Of a DNA stretch of 64,000 nucleotides, positions 10,689 through 23,102 are shown one piece after another (position 1 is the first letter of the stretch; every line of letters starts with the position of its first letter). The position numbers and the translations under genes were made by a program. The notes under the pieces were generated by a model, which made no database searches, had not been told where the DNA came from, and saw nothing but the letters and a program-made list of their open reading frames with translations. Source of the stretch: Hysterangium stoloniferum (Eukaryota; Basidiomycota; Agaricomycetes; Hysterangiales; Hysterangiaceae); NCBI GenBank assembly GCA_015178975.1, contig WHVD01000026.1:620001-684000 (forward strand). The letters are read 5' to 3'.

Positions 10689-11752
10689 TTAGTGGTAGAA
10701 AAATATTTGAGATTTTTGTGATGTCGTGGAACCTTCGAGGTAATGACACCAATATTTGAAAGCTTCAAAAATTGCCAAAAGTTCCTTATCATGAATGTCA
10801 TAGTTGAGCTCGGACACTGAAAGTGTCCAAGAAAGAAATGCAACCAGATGAACTTCACCATCAGAATCTTGAATGGAAAGAATCATGGCAATTGCATAAT
10901 CGGAAGCATCGGTTTCCACAATAATCAGAACATCAGGTTTCCAATGAGAAAGAATTGGGGTGGAAGTGAATGCACTTTTCAAAGTCTGGAAAGCAGAGCG
11001 GCATTTGTCATCAAAGACCCATGGTTGAGATTTACAGGTAAGACGAGTGAGCGGTATTGTAATATCTGAGTAATTCCGAATGAAACGATAGTAAAAGTTT
11101 GTGAAACCTAAAAATGACTGAATGTCTTTGACTTTCCGTGGTTCGGGCCAATCACGGACAACTTGAACCTTAGTTTCATCCATATGGAGACCCTCGGGTC
11201 CAATAATGAAACCTAAGTATTCAATAGAATCTATGTCAAAGTAGCACTTTTTACCATTGGCAAAAAGGCCATGTTTACAGAGTCTTTGGAAGACTTCACG
11301 GACTTGTTCATCGTGAAGAGCGGGATCCTCGGAAAATACCAAAATGTCATCCAAATGGACTATAACACATACATCAAGCATGTCGGAAAATATATCATTA
11401 ACAAAATCTTGAAAGGCGGAAGAGGCGTTGGTAAGACTGAACGGCATAACCAACCATTCAAAGGATCCATAACGAGTTCGAAAAGCAGTTTCCATTCGTC
11501 GCCCTCAGCAATTCAGACCAAATGATAGGCGTGTTTGAGGTCTATTTTGGTGTAGATCCGTGCTTTCCGTGGGGCATCAAGTAAGTCGGTAATGAGTGGA
11601 AGTGGGTACTTATCTTTCTGTGTGATGGAATTTAATCCTCTGAAATCGACACAGAGTCGAAGGGAACTATCCTTCTTTTTGACGAAAAGGATGGGTGCTC
11701 CATACAGAGACTTTGAGGGACAGATAAAACCTATTGACAGATGTTCATCCAA
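10689..11752 (-). pseudogene. Gypsy 1 pol: reverse transcriptase and RNase H
   Basis: Two frames cover the domain. 11752-11513 holds APILFVKKKDSSLRLCVDFR and KIDLKHAYH. 11495-10689 holds the catalytic motif HLDDILVFSED (normally YxDD) and the RNase H start VETDASDYAIAM. Substitution of Tyr by His before LDD and the break near 11500 mark it as inactive or nearly so. Confidence 0.88.
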
Positions 11753-12214
11753 GAACTCCCAAATAGATAAAAGTTCCGATTGGGATAACAGGTAAATAGG
11801 TCCTAATGGAGGGTTTGAACTGGACTCAATATCGATTTTTTAAGTCATATGGCCTATGTGGTGGAAGCCAGTCAGCTTTTTGCTTACTGAAAATATCCGT
11901 GAAATCATGGTATTTCTCGGGAACTGCTTCCAGGTCAGCTTTTAGCTCGGATAATTCTGGAGTTGCAAATGTCCAGATGCTTCATCAACTTTTAAGCTGA
12001 TTGAAAAACACTGCGATCCATCCAGTTTACTTGCCTTAACAAATGCCGAGGCATTGATTAGAGAGATTTTTGGAGGCTCGGAGGTTTCAGTAGAAGCTGG
12101 AGGTGCCGTTGAGGCTGAAAAGGCTCTGGCCAGAATAGACACTGCAGGAGGAATGGAAGTGTCGGGAATATGGAAATTACTACTACCCAATACCCAGTCA
12201 ATCAACGGATTATA

Positions 12215-12538
12215 TCAGGTGAGCCAGTTGTATCCAAGAACTACCGAACAGCTAGAATCCAACTGTGTTACGAAAGAAGTAACCATCTGGGATGTTCCAC
12301 ACAGGAACCGGATAGACATGTCGCAGGCTTGGGTAATTGCCATATTGCTAGTGCCGTCAAACAGACACAAAGAAATTGCGGGAACAGAATGGAGTTTCAG
12401 ATTATGTTTCGTGGCAAAGGTGGTATCTACAAAACAGTGGGTGGAGCTGGAATCTATCAGAGCTCGGAACACTAAATTTCCAAGAAAGTCAGGTATGAGT
12501 TTTACAAATAATGAGTCAGGATTAGAGAGAGCGGACAC
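12215..12538 (-). pseudogene. Gypsy 1 aspartic protease region
   Basis: The frame reads through ALIDSSSTHCFVD, which corresponds to the active-site loop ALIDSGSTxxF of retroviral-type aspartic proteases, with Gly replaced by Ser. The downstream sequence MVTSFVTQLDSSCSVVLGYN and WLT matches the usual VLGYDWL region. The altered loop suggests loss of activity. Confidence 0.75.
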
Positions 12539-12689
12539 ATTGAGACGGATAATCTCAGAAACATGGAGAGAGTCAACACAACCCTCTGTCCATGCAAATT
12601 CTGGAAGGTTGCTTACTCTTTTTTCGACTCCGTGGCAGGTTTTTCCTTGGATGTGGTAGTCATAGTGGAAGTTGCCGTGCGGGCCTTGG

Positions 12690-13110
12690 AAGAGGTAGAC
12701 TTAATGGTACAGTCAGAAACCTTGTGTCTGCCTTTCCCACAGAAAAGGCAGAGGTCATTGTCCATGCATTATTGTTTCTCCTTCAGGGTGAGTTTACCGT
12801 CGGTACCCAACAAATGGGAGATGTTGGGCTTATTGGAAGTTGACTGTTTTTCCTTGTTGGTCTTTTTTCCGATCCAAGTTTGATTTGCCAGTATTAGTGC
12901 CAGAGTTGCCAGTGTTATTGCCTGAGTTGTTGCTGGAAGACTTGCTAGTTGACGCCTTGTTGTTCTGAGAATGTTCCGTTGGATTCTCTCGAGAGACCTT
13001 GGCTTTTCGTTCCCAATAACAGGCATTGGATGTCAGAGCTTTAATCCGCATGAGTTGGAGAGTTTTTGGCTTTCCATCTTTGCAGATCTCATCTTTAAGG
13101 CATGACAAAA
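12690..13110 (-). pseudogene. Gypsy 1 gag C-terminal part with zinc knuckle
   Basis: The minus-strand sequence resumes gag after the solo LTR with an Asn/Ser/Thr-rich segment, then a CCHC knuckle, CLFCGKGRHKVSDC (C-x2-C-x4-H-x4-C), at about 12715-12756. A stop lies just before the knuckle (near 12765). The solo LTR insertion separates this from the gag N-terminal part. Confidence 0.75.
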
Positions 13111-13115
13111 GTCCC

Positions 13116-13842
13116 TGTTAACAACTGAAAACTGACTGATGTCGGTTGGCCGACAGGGACCGATCGGAAGGACTTGGCTTCAGCTTATGTGCTGCGCCCT
13201 CGCAAATGTCCATTGAGTGTCCTTAAATTTCGGGCAGGTGAAGACTAATCCTAATGAGTTCCTTTCGGCGAGGTACCAATCGGGACTGAAGGTTAAGTCG
13301 AGTGTCGTCGGTGACCGAGAGTGGACGAGCGCACGTGAAGGCGGATGAGGGGATTCTTAGTACAAGACTGCTAGAGGTGTAAGAGGGTATTCTGAGTCGA
13401 TATTCTGATTGCCTAGTAACTACAACTATAGTGGGTTCATATATAAGTATCAGGTGTCTATAAAATACTAACAGGGAGAAGGGTGGGAAATGGTATTAAC
13501 AATAAGCTTGACTAGGAACGGGAAGTTTATGATTAGTTCCGAGGCCGATGATAACCGAGAGTGGAATTACGGTAAAAGGAAATAGTTCGAGGGTTACAAC
13601 TATATATAGACATATGTGAAATGTAGGATAGAGCGGATCATCATAATAAAAGGGATGTATCAAAAGTTTAACCAGATAGTACAAGTATATTTTGATGTGG
13701 GTGTAAACGGAGTTTGATCACTGCGAAAGCATACATCAGCATCGGGGGCAATGGTTTCCAATGTGGTGACTTGAGCGATAACTTGAATCGTTGATAGGTG
13801 GCGATAACCTTGGGGCCGAACAGCTGCAACACAGTCATAACA
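13116..13842. repeat. Solo LTR 1 (727 bp), target duplication GTCCC
   Basis: It begins TGTTAACAAC and ends GTCATAACA, with identical 5-bp flanks GTCCC at 13111-13115 and 13843-13847. It interrupts the gag gene of gypsy 1, and removing it restores continuity of the flanking coding sequence. It belongs to the same family as the solo LTR at 52568-53287; the two share the GACTTGGCTTCAGCTTAT block and long stretches elsewhere. Confidence 0.93.
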
Positions 13843-13847
13843 GTCCC

Positions 13848-14564
13848 ATATAGAAATGGTGCTTGAGGACGGAATTGTCTCATCCACATCATGCAGCGAG
13901 GGTATTGAACTTGATGAGATAATCGGAAACTCATTGGTTGTCCTTTATCTTGAGCATCATTAATTCATTTTCCGCTTTGCCAGATTGATTGTAAGGTCCA
14001 AAATTAGTTTCCAGTTCTTCCACAAATGCATCCCAGTCGTCGAGCCATACAGGTGTCTTGTCGAATATTCCAGACAGTCCAGGTTCGAACCAATCCTGAG
14101 CAGTATCCTTGAGATAAGAGAGTGCAAAATTGACTTTTCGACTGTCAGTTTCAAATGCAGTGGGTCGATCATGGAAACTGAAATGGCATTGGAGAAGGAA
14201 ATTCTTCAATTTTTTCGGATCCTTGCCAGTAAATAGTTCGGGTTCTTTGACTCTGGTGCAGGATGATTCTTTGCTTTCCTCAGCAGATTTCAAATAGTCA
14301 GCAAATTTCACAATGGAATTGATAAACAACAGTTCGGTCAGTTCATCGGAATATTTCTTTGTCAATGTCGTCGGTTGTTCTTCTACTTTGTTGTCAGAAG
14401 TGTTGGGATGGTTGGGATCCTTAGTCCTTGGTAACTTCCTTGGTAACTTCTTCGACGGAAGTTGATGCTGTCGGCTGAATTGGGGTTTCGGGTTGGGTGG
14501 TATAAAGTTGCAACAGGGATTGAAGTTGAGATGGTCCTTCAGCAGCTTTGTGTTTGGGACCCAT
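13848..14564 (-). pseudogene. Gypsy 1 gag N-terminal part
   Basis: It starts ATGGGTCCCAAAC at 14564. A stop occurs early (near 14425). The body (14365-13931) contains PELFTGKDPKKLKNFLLQC, ALSYLKDTAQDWFEP and FVEELETNFGPYN, the standard signature of Ty3/gypsy gag. The frame is disrupted by stops and finally by the solo LTR. Confidence 0.85.
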
Positions 14565-14679
14565 GATGAGTGAGTCGCAGAGTTGAGATCTGATATACTG
14601 TTAGGGATTCACACCAACCATATTCCTGACATGGCCATATTTATCTCAACCACGCTCTACATCCCTTCATGATTGCAAC

Positions 14680-15321
14680 TGTGAAGGGTATGCATATATG
14701 CATAATTGGACAGTGGATTAATATGCACATTATAGTACTATATTATCTAGTTTCTATTTCTTTTCTTTAATTCCCTATATCCTTCGAGCATACCCGTATT
14801 TCTTAGTTCGAAGTCTTGTGTATACCTATGGGCGCTCTCAGCGCCAAACGATAGACACCTTTTACCCAGCAGACACCACCTCGTAAACGACCCAGATGTC
14901 GAATAGCGAGAGGTGTCAAGGGTAACGTCTCAACTACCTATAAAGGTAGTGTTTTCTCGCATACTAACAGACTTTGGACTCGAACCGCGAAGGTCGAGTT
15001 CCACTCTAAGGTCTTTGCGCTCATCGACATTATAGTCGACTTGCGCTACTATCTCTTTACTTTAGATATTCAGCCTCTCGTTGATTATCTGTTTTATGTC
15101 TAGCTACGAGTTGTACCGTAAAGGTCAACTCTTTCATTCTTTTGTTCTAGCCGTCAAGAGCAACTGTACAGTTGCTCTTGTGACGCGTAGCATGTCTCCT
15201 TGCTAGTACTGCCAGTCTAGTAATCTACAGTGTTTTACTGAATGGTCAATACTGGCTAATAGTAGTTGAATAAACACTATACTTTGTATATTGAACAGTC
15301 AGAATCTATCGACTCTTCACA
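14680..15321 (+). repeat. Chromovirus 5' LTR
   Basis: It runs from TGTGAAGGGTATGC to ACTCTTCACA, with 5'-TG and CA-3' ends. It contains the palindrome TGCATATATGCA near its start and the string ctatataaag-like cctataaaggt near 14937-14947 as a possible TATA region. It is paired with 25173-25814. Confidence 0.95.
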
Positions 15322-15340
15322 GTGGTGATCCGGGCCGGAC
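15322..15340 (+). promoter_or_regulatory. Candidate primer-binding site
   Basis: One base after the 5' LTR the sequence TGGTGATCCGGGCC begins with TGG, as expected for a site that pairs with a tRNA 3' CCA end. I have not matched it to a specific tRNA. Confidence 0.6.
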
Positions 15341-15398
15341 CGTTCTTTTCCTATGAAGAAAGATCTTATTATTGGACTACTAAAACCTGAACACGCGA

Positions 15399-18262
15399 AT
15401 GACTACGGGCAAGAACCAAACACCTAGGTCTTCATCAGCTCCGAGTAGCTCCATGCCTCATCAAAAATCTGCTAATTTGGAACCACCCCGTAACGTCACT
15501 TTGAGGAAGTCTTTGTCGACTCTCCAAGGATCAACTCCTCTGGAGGATCCTTCCGGAGTAGTAGCGGAATTGTCAACGAACATTCCACCCGACCCACCTG
15601 GAGAATGCTCATCACCCAGGCAGTTGAACGCCCCTGGAGCCAATGTTGAGCCTGGTCGAGCACCCTCGCCGGTTCTCAAGTTCCCTCTGAGACAGGTTAT
15701 TCTCAAGCAGTTCCTCGGAGGTCATATGATTTATGCTCAGCCCATCAACTTACAATGGGATATGTACTACACTGATCGAACCTCCGAGGATCTGGTTACT
15801 CCCTTTGTAGAGGAGTACAATACAGATTATCCCATTTTACCAGTGACTGTAGCAGTTTGGTTAGGTCGTTACCAGGCGATCTTATCGGCGTGAGATTTAT
15901 TCACGTGACCAGGGAACCTTGAGGACTTGACCCGATCGATTCCTGAATGGTCGAACGAGGTGACTACCGCTACGGAAGGAGGAAGAAGGATTCTCAAGCG
16001 GGAGGTGTTTTCTCTATTCCTTGAAGCACTTCGTACGCATGATGATGCATTGCAGATCCTGCATGTCCTGCTCGGCAGAGACCATGTCGTGCCTAAGGTC
16101 GACTACCAGTACATGTACATCCACATGTTGGAGGAGTCTCTCAATGGAGTCATGCCAAATCTGCCATTTGCGTACTTCACTTTAAGGGGTCGGCTGAAGC
16201 GAAATCAAAGAAGACTCAATAAGATGGTTTTAGAGGTACTCCTCCCCTATAATGACTCAATTCAGGTCCCCGATTCGCCTATCTCCACGACTAATTTGTT
16301 CATTCGCAACCTAAATGGGTCTCCAGATACTTGTTTCCTATGTTCTCTCAACCGTCCTGTGATAATGGAGGACTTTCCGCTGGACTTGAGGATGCAGGTG
16401 ATAGAACACCTTCAAGAAAAGAGGATTGAGGTCTGTGCTCCCTTTCATCAACCTCAGCCGCGTCGACTCCTGAACACGATGGAGATGGAGAGACAAATCG
16501 TGATGGAATCTGGTTCCACGCCTTTTCAGGGAGATCCTCGCTCTCGCGTCACATTTGAGGGAGTTTCCAACAGCCCTAACATCGGGAACGAGGTGACCAC
16601 TGTCAGAAACCGATCGGTCACCAGCAAGGGTCGACCGTCCTTCTCTACAGTGTTCACTGAGGGTATAGCTGGCCCAGTTGCTGGTCGAGGATCGCTGAAC
16701 CCAGACGGTCCCCGCCATTCTCTGCTGATCACTTCGAATCCCTTCTTGCCATCAGGAGGACCCCCTAGTGATTCATCCAGGAGTTCGAATACTTCAGACC
16801 GAGGAGGGAACTCGGGACGTGGGGAGCACCACAATAGAGTGCCTAATACCCCTTTTCGAACTCCGATGCGGTCTCAAGCTAGCGTGCTTATTGATGACTT
16901 ACCTAAGGACAAGAAGATTACTCTTAACACCAGTGACCTCAAGATCAAATGGTCTGACCTCCCCGAATACGATGGAGCCCAATCCAAGGCTCTGGATTAT
17001 ATCATGGACATCATGAGTCTAGCGGAGATATCAGACTCTTTGAGTGTGATGTTAGGAGTTGCTCTGCCAAGACGACTCACGGGAAATGCTAAGGTCTGGT
17101 GGAGCTAGACCGTGAGCATCGTACTGAATTCAGTCAATCTCACGGGTCATTTCTCTGGGGCATTGTGGAAGGATTGCTTGGAACTCACTGGCATGAATCC
17201 TTGGCCTTAGAATCGGAAGCCATGAAATTTCGACAAGCTGGTCACGATCGTGAGACACCCGTCCACTATATCCAGCGGAGAGTTAAACTCTATCATTTCC
17301 TGTACGGGTTCCACCAGGACAGAGGAGATGAGACGCGCAGACTCATTCTCACACTGCCTACAGAATGGCTCTATCTTCTTCAAGGACAGCCCATCGACGA
17401 TATCATGAGTTTGCAGACCTATGCTAATAACCTGCAAGAAGCTCTGATTAACGCTTGGGTCCAAACACACCGGGAACGCTACAGGTTTCAGAAACCGCAC
17501 ATAATGTTATCAGAGGGTCAGGAAGTGGATTTTAGAGTCACCGACGACTTCTCTTCACCTAACCATGTTCTTGTTAGTCTCACTAACGAGAGAGGCTCGA
17601 CGAGAAGGACCGTCCCTGACATCGCTAATCTAACGCAGGGAAAGCGTCACGGAAAAATGTTCTTTGAGAGGAGTAACAAGAAGAGCTCGGTCAAACCCAC
17701 CAAGGAATGTTGGATATGCGGAAGTCCGGAGCATTTCAAGATAGACTGCCCCCAAGCTGGCAAAATGTCTCATTATGTCTCTATCAACAAATGCTCCACA
17801 CAGGATATGTCGGAGGAAGCTGAGGAGCAAAGGTTATATGAAGTGGTTCATGGACTATCTATACAAGGACAAGTAAATAGCTCTGATGACGAATTGACTT
17901 TTGTTTCCATTTATGCGCCCCGAGTCGGAGACAAATTAGTAAGGGAGGAAAATCGAACAACTAGTGAAGCTCTTCCGCCTGAAGTTTATGTATCCATACT
18001 TGCCGCAGATTTCTTCGAAAAGGGAGACAGGTTGAGTGCTCATCGGCAGGACCTTGAAGGCCTGACTGAGAACTACCGTCAGACTGGAGATTCTCACGAA
18101 CAGATCAGCTCGAACTCGCTCTGTTCGCCTGGAGCTGATGTTAACACATTCCCGTTTGATCCCAGAAACCCCCCCGACTTACTACCGTACGAGGACTCGG
18201 ATTTGGAGGACAGCGACAATGATCTGGTATTGGATTCCCCTTTGAAGCATGTTCCTTGCTGA
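15399..18262 (+). pseudogene. Chromovirus gag with CCHC zinc knuckle
   Basis: Frame segments 15399-15893 and 15927-17108 lie in the same frame and are separated by two TGA codons (15891 and 15906). The frame then shifts near 17100-17190 into 17099-18262. The last part holds ETPVHYIQRRVKLYHFLYGF and the knuckle CWICGSPEHFKIDC (C-x2-C-x4-H-x4-C). The long N-terminal part, before the capsid-like region WSDLPEYDGAQSKALDYI, is unusual for gypsy gag. The TGA at 18260 is also in frame with the downstream sequence. Confidence 0.85.
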
Positions 18263-19413
18263 AGTGAGCGCAGGAATGTAAGCTTGTCCCTGCGCAAGGA
18301 AAGTAAGAGGCCTAGAATCCAATACCCTCGTCCCAGTCGTCTGATGAAGGAGGATACTACGATCCTTTATCAAAAATGGGATCCTCCCAGTGGTTACTCT
18401 AGCATAGGAGTTGTAGCGCTCCATGTTTTTGGTCATGTAGGAACTCCCGATTCACCCGAACGTGTTAAATTCGAATGGACACGGGAGCGGATCTTTCCCT
18501 TATATCGGAGGAATTCTACAAGGGGCTGCAGGGCATATATAAGTTGAAACAAGGACTCAAGTTGCGTCTAATCCAGCTCACGGGTAACGCTAAGGTTATC
18601 GGATATGTTAATATTCCTATTTACCTGGAGGACGACAGTGGAATGTTACTGAAGTTCGCGGCAGAAACTTATGTCGTTAGAGGAATGACGGTGCCAATTC
18701 TTTTAGGAGAAGACTTCCATAGTAATTACGAAATCGGTACTCTAAGAGATCAGCCATTGGGATCTAGACTTATTCTCCTGGGACGACAGGGTTTTATTCC
18801 AGCCAGTTCTTCTAAGGAACCTCAACCTTTGACCTTCACCATCAATAAGGCCCCTTTCGGGAAGCATGAGAAGGAGCAACCCAAGCTCACCTCTCTCCCC
18901 GATAAAGGCGTGTATACTGAAAGAGTCGCACGAGCCTTGGAGGATTGCACTATCGATCCAGAGTCAGCCAGACTAGTGCCTATTTTTGTTGAAGATCTAA
19001 AGGGCGAGGAATGGATTGTTGAAGGAATTGTATTGCAAAATGAGGACGGTTCCATATTAGCCACACCAATCACAGCAATTTCAAGGAATAGTGCGGCAGT
19101 ACCCTTAGCCAATCCATCGCTAACCCCTAAGACTATCCGACGAGGGGAGACAATAGGGATAATTCATGACCCCACTCGTTGGGCTCACAAGCCCAGGTCA
19201 CTTGAGGAGAAAGGTTTAATGGCAGCCGGCGTGACCAAGATCGCACACCTTATCAAAGTCTCTCTCAACTTGAGGAGGACCGTCAATTCACCTCAGAGAG
19301 GCCTAAGCCACCTGTTGAACCAGAGATTGCGGACGATTTCGAACTGCCTGGTCCTAAGACGGCTGCGGTGGCTGATAATGAGAAACTTGCCTCAGAGGAT
19401 CTTCACAAGCTAG
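18263..19413 (+). pseudogene. Chromovirus aspartic protease region
   Basis: After the TGA at 18260 the same frame continues (RIQYPRPSRLMKEDTTILY) to about 18470. A single-base frameshift then leads to the active-site MDTGADLSLISEEFYKGL at 18475, the D-T-G-A loop of retropepsins. The string VPILLGEDFHSNYEIG matches the second conserved protease block. The frame closes at 19413 and overlaps the reverse transcriptase frame by about 45 bp. Confidence 0.85.
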
Positions 19414-21140
19414 TCAACTTGGGACCAGATATACCAACGGAAGTCCTGCCACGTCTCAGATCAGTTTTGACTGAGAATGTTAAGGCTTTCAGAGTCGACG
19501 GATGGTTAGGGCAAGTGGAATGTAGAGTCCCTGTCCCCTTGAAAGAGGGAGCCCAGCCCATATCCATGCCTATGTTCCCTTCGTCCCCTGCCAATAGGAG
19601 AGTTATAGATGAGCAAATGGATACCTGGTTCGAACAGGGTGTCATTGAGCCATCTAAAAGCCCCTGGGGAGCACCAGCCTTTGTAGTATATCGCAATGGT
19701 AAACCGCGGGTGGTCATCAACTATCGGAAACTTAATCATCTCACTGTTCCAGACGAATTCCCTTTACCACGTCAATCGGAGATCATGCAGGTGCTGTCGG
19801 GATCAAATGTTCTTTCTTCTTTCGATGCGCTAGCTGGGTTTACTCAATTAGAAATGTTGGAGGACGATAAGCCCAAAACAGCCTTCAGATCCCATAGAGG
19901 GCTGTGGCAATTTAAGAGGATGCCATTCGGGCTCAGAAACGGCCCCTCCACATTTCAGCGCGTCATGCAAACAGTCTTAGCACCCTACTTGTGGATTTTT
20001 TGTCTAGTCTACATCGATGACATAGTCATATTCTCTAATAACTGGGATGATCATTTGCTTCACCTGAATCAGGTGCTTGGCGCTATCGCTTTGGCCGGTA
20101 TCACTCTCTCTCCCAAGAAATGTTTTATCGGATATAATTTGATCTTGTTGTTGGGTCATAAAGTATCCAGGTTGGGTTTTTCGACCCATCAAGAGAAAGT
20201 TTGCGCTATATTGGAACTGGCCCCACCCACTAAGGTCTCTGAACTACAATGGTTCCTTGGAATGGTCCTTTACTTTTCGGCATATATACCATTCTATTCA
20301 TGGATGGTGTCCCCTTTATTCTCGCTCCTAAAAAAGGGAACACCCTGGACGTGGACCGCTGAACATGTCCAAGTTTATGAGGATGTTAAAATCGCACTAG
20401 GATCAGCACCAGTGTGGGGACATCCAGTTAGTGGGATGCCCTATCGATTGTATACGGACGCTTCGGATTTTGCCTTAGGTTGTTGTCTCCAACAAGTCCA
20501 GAAGATGGCTTTAGGAGACTTGATGGACACTAAAATCTATGCCCAAGCCAAGTTAGCTTTTGACCGTGCGCAGGATGTGCCATCCTTTGTTCATCGGTAC
20601 AAAACCAAACAGCCTGAGATTGAGTGGTCGGATTCATGGGGACCCACTTTTGAGGTGACCGAAGTTACCGTTGAACGAGTCATTGCATATTGGAGTCGCA
20701 CGCTGAAAAGCGCTGAACGTAACTATTCTGCCACTGAACGGGAAGCGTTAGCAGCAAAGGAGGGACTAGTCCACTTCCAACCCTTCATTGAAGGTGAACA
20801 CGTTCTACTCATTACGGACCATGCAGCTCTGCAATGGGCTAGATTGTACGAGAACACTAATCGTCGACTAGCCGCATGGGGGGCGATATACGCTGCATTT
20901 CCAGGTCTCGAAATTTTACATCGAGCAGGAAGAGTTCACAGTAACGTGGACCCATTGTCCAGACTTCCTCGGGTACCAGCCTTTGTGAGCCCTATTAGAG
21001 ATGATTTACAAGCTATCACCTCGACCTCTATGGACAAAAGCACTGAGGAAAAACTATGGAAGGACAAACCTGCTAAGAAGGCGGTCTTCTCGATCATAAA
21101 CGATTCCATGGAACCTTTTGGAGTAACTCAGAAGGTTTGA
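19368..21140 (+). pseudogene. Chromovirus reverse transcriptase and RNase H
   Basis: A 590-residue open stretch. The fingers/palm blocks PWGAPAFVVYRNGKPRVVIN and MPFGLRNGPSTFQRVM precede the catalytic motif YIDDIVIF. RNase H follows with YTDASDFALGCCLQQ and ALQWARLYENTNRRLAAW. The frame ends at a TGA (21138) that is in frame with the integrase reading frame, so a single CGA-to-TGA change would explain the split. Catalytic residues are intact. Confidence 0.93.
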
Positions 21141-21167
21141 CAGTCAGAATGGGATTTTCATAACGCA

Positions 21168-22742
21168 GTGAGGGACGATCAGGAGGATGAGTCCGACTTT
21201 GCACTGTGTCATCCTCAGCTACTAATCAGTATCGAGGAGGGATATATAAAGAAATTTCTAGAGGGATACTCGAAGGACCCAGTCTTCAGAAACCTCTACG
21301 CTCTAGATACCCCTTCACCCAATGCGGTTGTTACTCCTTCTCACTACTTCGTGGGAGCAAACAGACTCCTGTACTTTCGTGACTCAGACTGGAAAAGTCG
21401 AGTTTGCGTGCCCAGAACCATGACTAACTCTATTTTAAGGTTGGTACATGATAATCCTTTTGAGGGAGCACACGCCGGAGGTCAGCGGTTGTTCAACCTA
21501 ATGAAAGACCGGTTCTTTTGGCCAAAAATGCTGCAAGATTGCGTGTCGTACGCACGTACCTGCGACATCTGCCAAAAGACCAAAATTGATCGCACCGCTC
21601 GTCAAGGAGCCCTCAGACCTGCCGACGTACCTTTTAGGCCTTTTGAAGTAGTTTCTATGGACCTGATCACTGGACTACCTGACTCGGGAAAGGATTTGTA
21701 TTCAGCAGTTTTCATCGCCATTGATAAATTAACGCGTTTCGCTATTACAATACCTACTTTCTCGAACCTTACAGCTGAAGGATTTGCACGAATGTTTGTC
21801 AAACAGGTGGCCAGCCCCTTCGGACTACCCTCTCGAATAATCTGCGATCGGGACAAGAGATGGACCTGCAGGTTCTGGCGGGAAGTCTGTAAGATTTATG
21901 GCACCACCCTTGTGGTATCTTCTGCCCATCATCCCCAGACAGATGGACAGATGGAGAATATGAATGCGACCATAGAACAAATGCTTCGAGTCTATTGTGC
22001 TTCTGCTAAGGAGAGCTGGTCCCAATGGATTGAGGTGGTAGTCCACGCGTACAACTCAACCGTTCACAGTTCAATGAACTACGCTCCGGCTTTCTTATTA
22101 ATGGGATACCTCCCAAGAGGGATGTCTCGAGTTCTAGGAGGTGACGAACCCCTAGTTCCTAGAGAACTATCAGACAGCCCTATGGCCAACCAATGGATTC
22201 TCGAACTAGAGAATCATCAACAGATGGAGCGGGATTCAATTGCTCGAGCCCAAGAGATTCAAGCACGAGCGTATAACAAGAAGCAAAGACCTGTAGAAGA
22301 CATCTCCGAGGGAGACTTTGTATTAGTGAACCCCCACTCCCTCGAACTGGTGGAAGTCAAGGGAACAGGGAAGAAACTAATACAAAGACGGATTGGACCA
22401 TTCAAGGTCCTTGAGAAATTGAACTCTCAAGTATTTAAGCTTAAGATTCCCCCGGAGTATCCGATGCATCCAGTCATTAATCGGGATCATCTGCGGAAAT
22501 ATCAACCCTCTCCTCCCAACCTAGGTCCAAGACCCCAACTTGAGAACCTAAGAGAGTTGAAATCAGATCATGAAGAATATGAAGTCGAAGCTATTGTTGG
22601 ACATAGAAAACAGCGAAATCGTCTGCTATTTAGGGTGCGCTGGAAAGGTTATGGACCCGAAGAGGATTCGTGGTTAAGCAGCACTAACCTCAGAAATGCT
22701 CCGGCACTTCTGAGGGCATACAAGGCACTGTTCAAAATTTAA
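21168..22742 (+). CDS. Chromovirus integrase with C-terminal chromodomain (524 aa, continues RT frame)
   Basis: The zinc-binding HHCC region ends in CVSYARTCDICQKTK. The catalytic core shows Asp in VVSMDLITGLP, Asp in IICDRDKRW and Glu in QTDGQMENMNATIEQML. The C-terminal module YEVEAIVGHRKQRNRLLFRV followed by RWKGYGPEEDSW is a chromodomain, which in chromoviruses directs integration to heterochromatin marks. The open part is intact, but it has lost its fusion to the upstream pol because of the TGA at 21138. Confidence 0.95.
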   Translation: MRDDQEDESDFALCHPQLLISIEEGYIKKFLEGYSKDPVFRNLYALDTPSPNAVVTPSHYFVGANRLLYFRDSDWKSRVCVPRTMTNSILRLVHDNPFEGAHAGGQRLFNLMKDRFFWPKMLQDCVSYARTCDICQKTKIDRTARQGALRPADVPFRPFEVVSMDLITGLPDSGKDLYSAVFIAIDKLTRFAITIPTFSNLTAEGFARMFVKQVASPFGLPSRIICDRDKRWTCRFWREVCKIYGTTLVVSSAHHPQTDGQMENMNATIEQMLRVYCASAKESWSQWIEVVVHAYNSTVHSSMNYAPAFLLMGYLPRGMSRVLGGDEPLVPRELSDSPMANQWILELENHQQMERDSIARAQEIQARAYNKKQRPVEDISEGDFVLVNPHSLELVEVKGTGKKLIQRRIGPFKVLEKLNSQVFKLKIPPEYPMHPVINRDHLRKYQPSPPNLGPRPQLENLRELKSDHEEYEVEAIVGHRKQRNRLLFRVRWKGYGPEEDSWLSSTNLRNAPALLRAYKALFKI

Positions 22743-23102
22743 TGGGATATATGCGCTCAAGGAATCATCTATTCTATCATTTATTCCATTTCTTTCGTAA
22801 CTTCCTTTCAGAAATATCTCAGTCATTCAGCGAGCCATCTTATTGGCTTTTATTCTCTTTCATTTTTCTATCCCTCCGATCGATTGGGACAACCACTAAT
22901 TGGTGGCAGATACATTTACCCAAAACCCAGCCACAATTAATGAATTTTATTTAACGACCAACCGAGTGGAGTTTCAATTCAATATATATATAAAAAAAGT
23001 ACACGTAAATTCACATAAATTTTCTTTATCTTTCATACCACGTCCTTCACCTATCTACAGCCCTTCCCTCTATCTTCAACTTCACCACTTTATCATGCTA
23101 TA

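Larger units (their letters stand above)
10313..14600 (-). mobile_element. Ty3/gypsy element 1, decayed and interrupted
   Basis: On the minus strand the order is gag (14564 to 13848), zinc knuckle, protease, reverse transcriptase and RNase H, as in Ty3/gypsy elements. The integrase is missing apart from a short tail frame ending at 10313. A solo LTR sits inside gag at 13116-13842. Plus-strand sequence at 14600 (TGTTAGGG) could be the inner edge of its 5' LTR, next to a degenerate tRNA-primer site. If so, the chromovirus at 14680 inserted into that LTR. This last point is inference. Confidence 0.85.
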
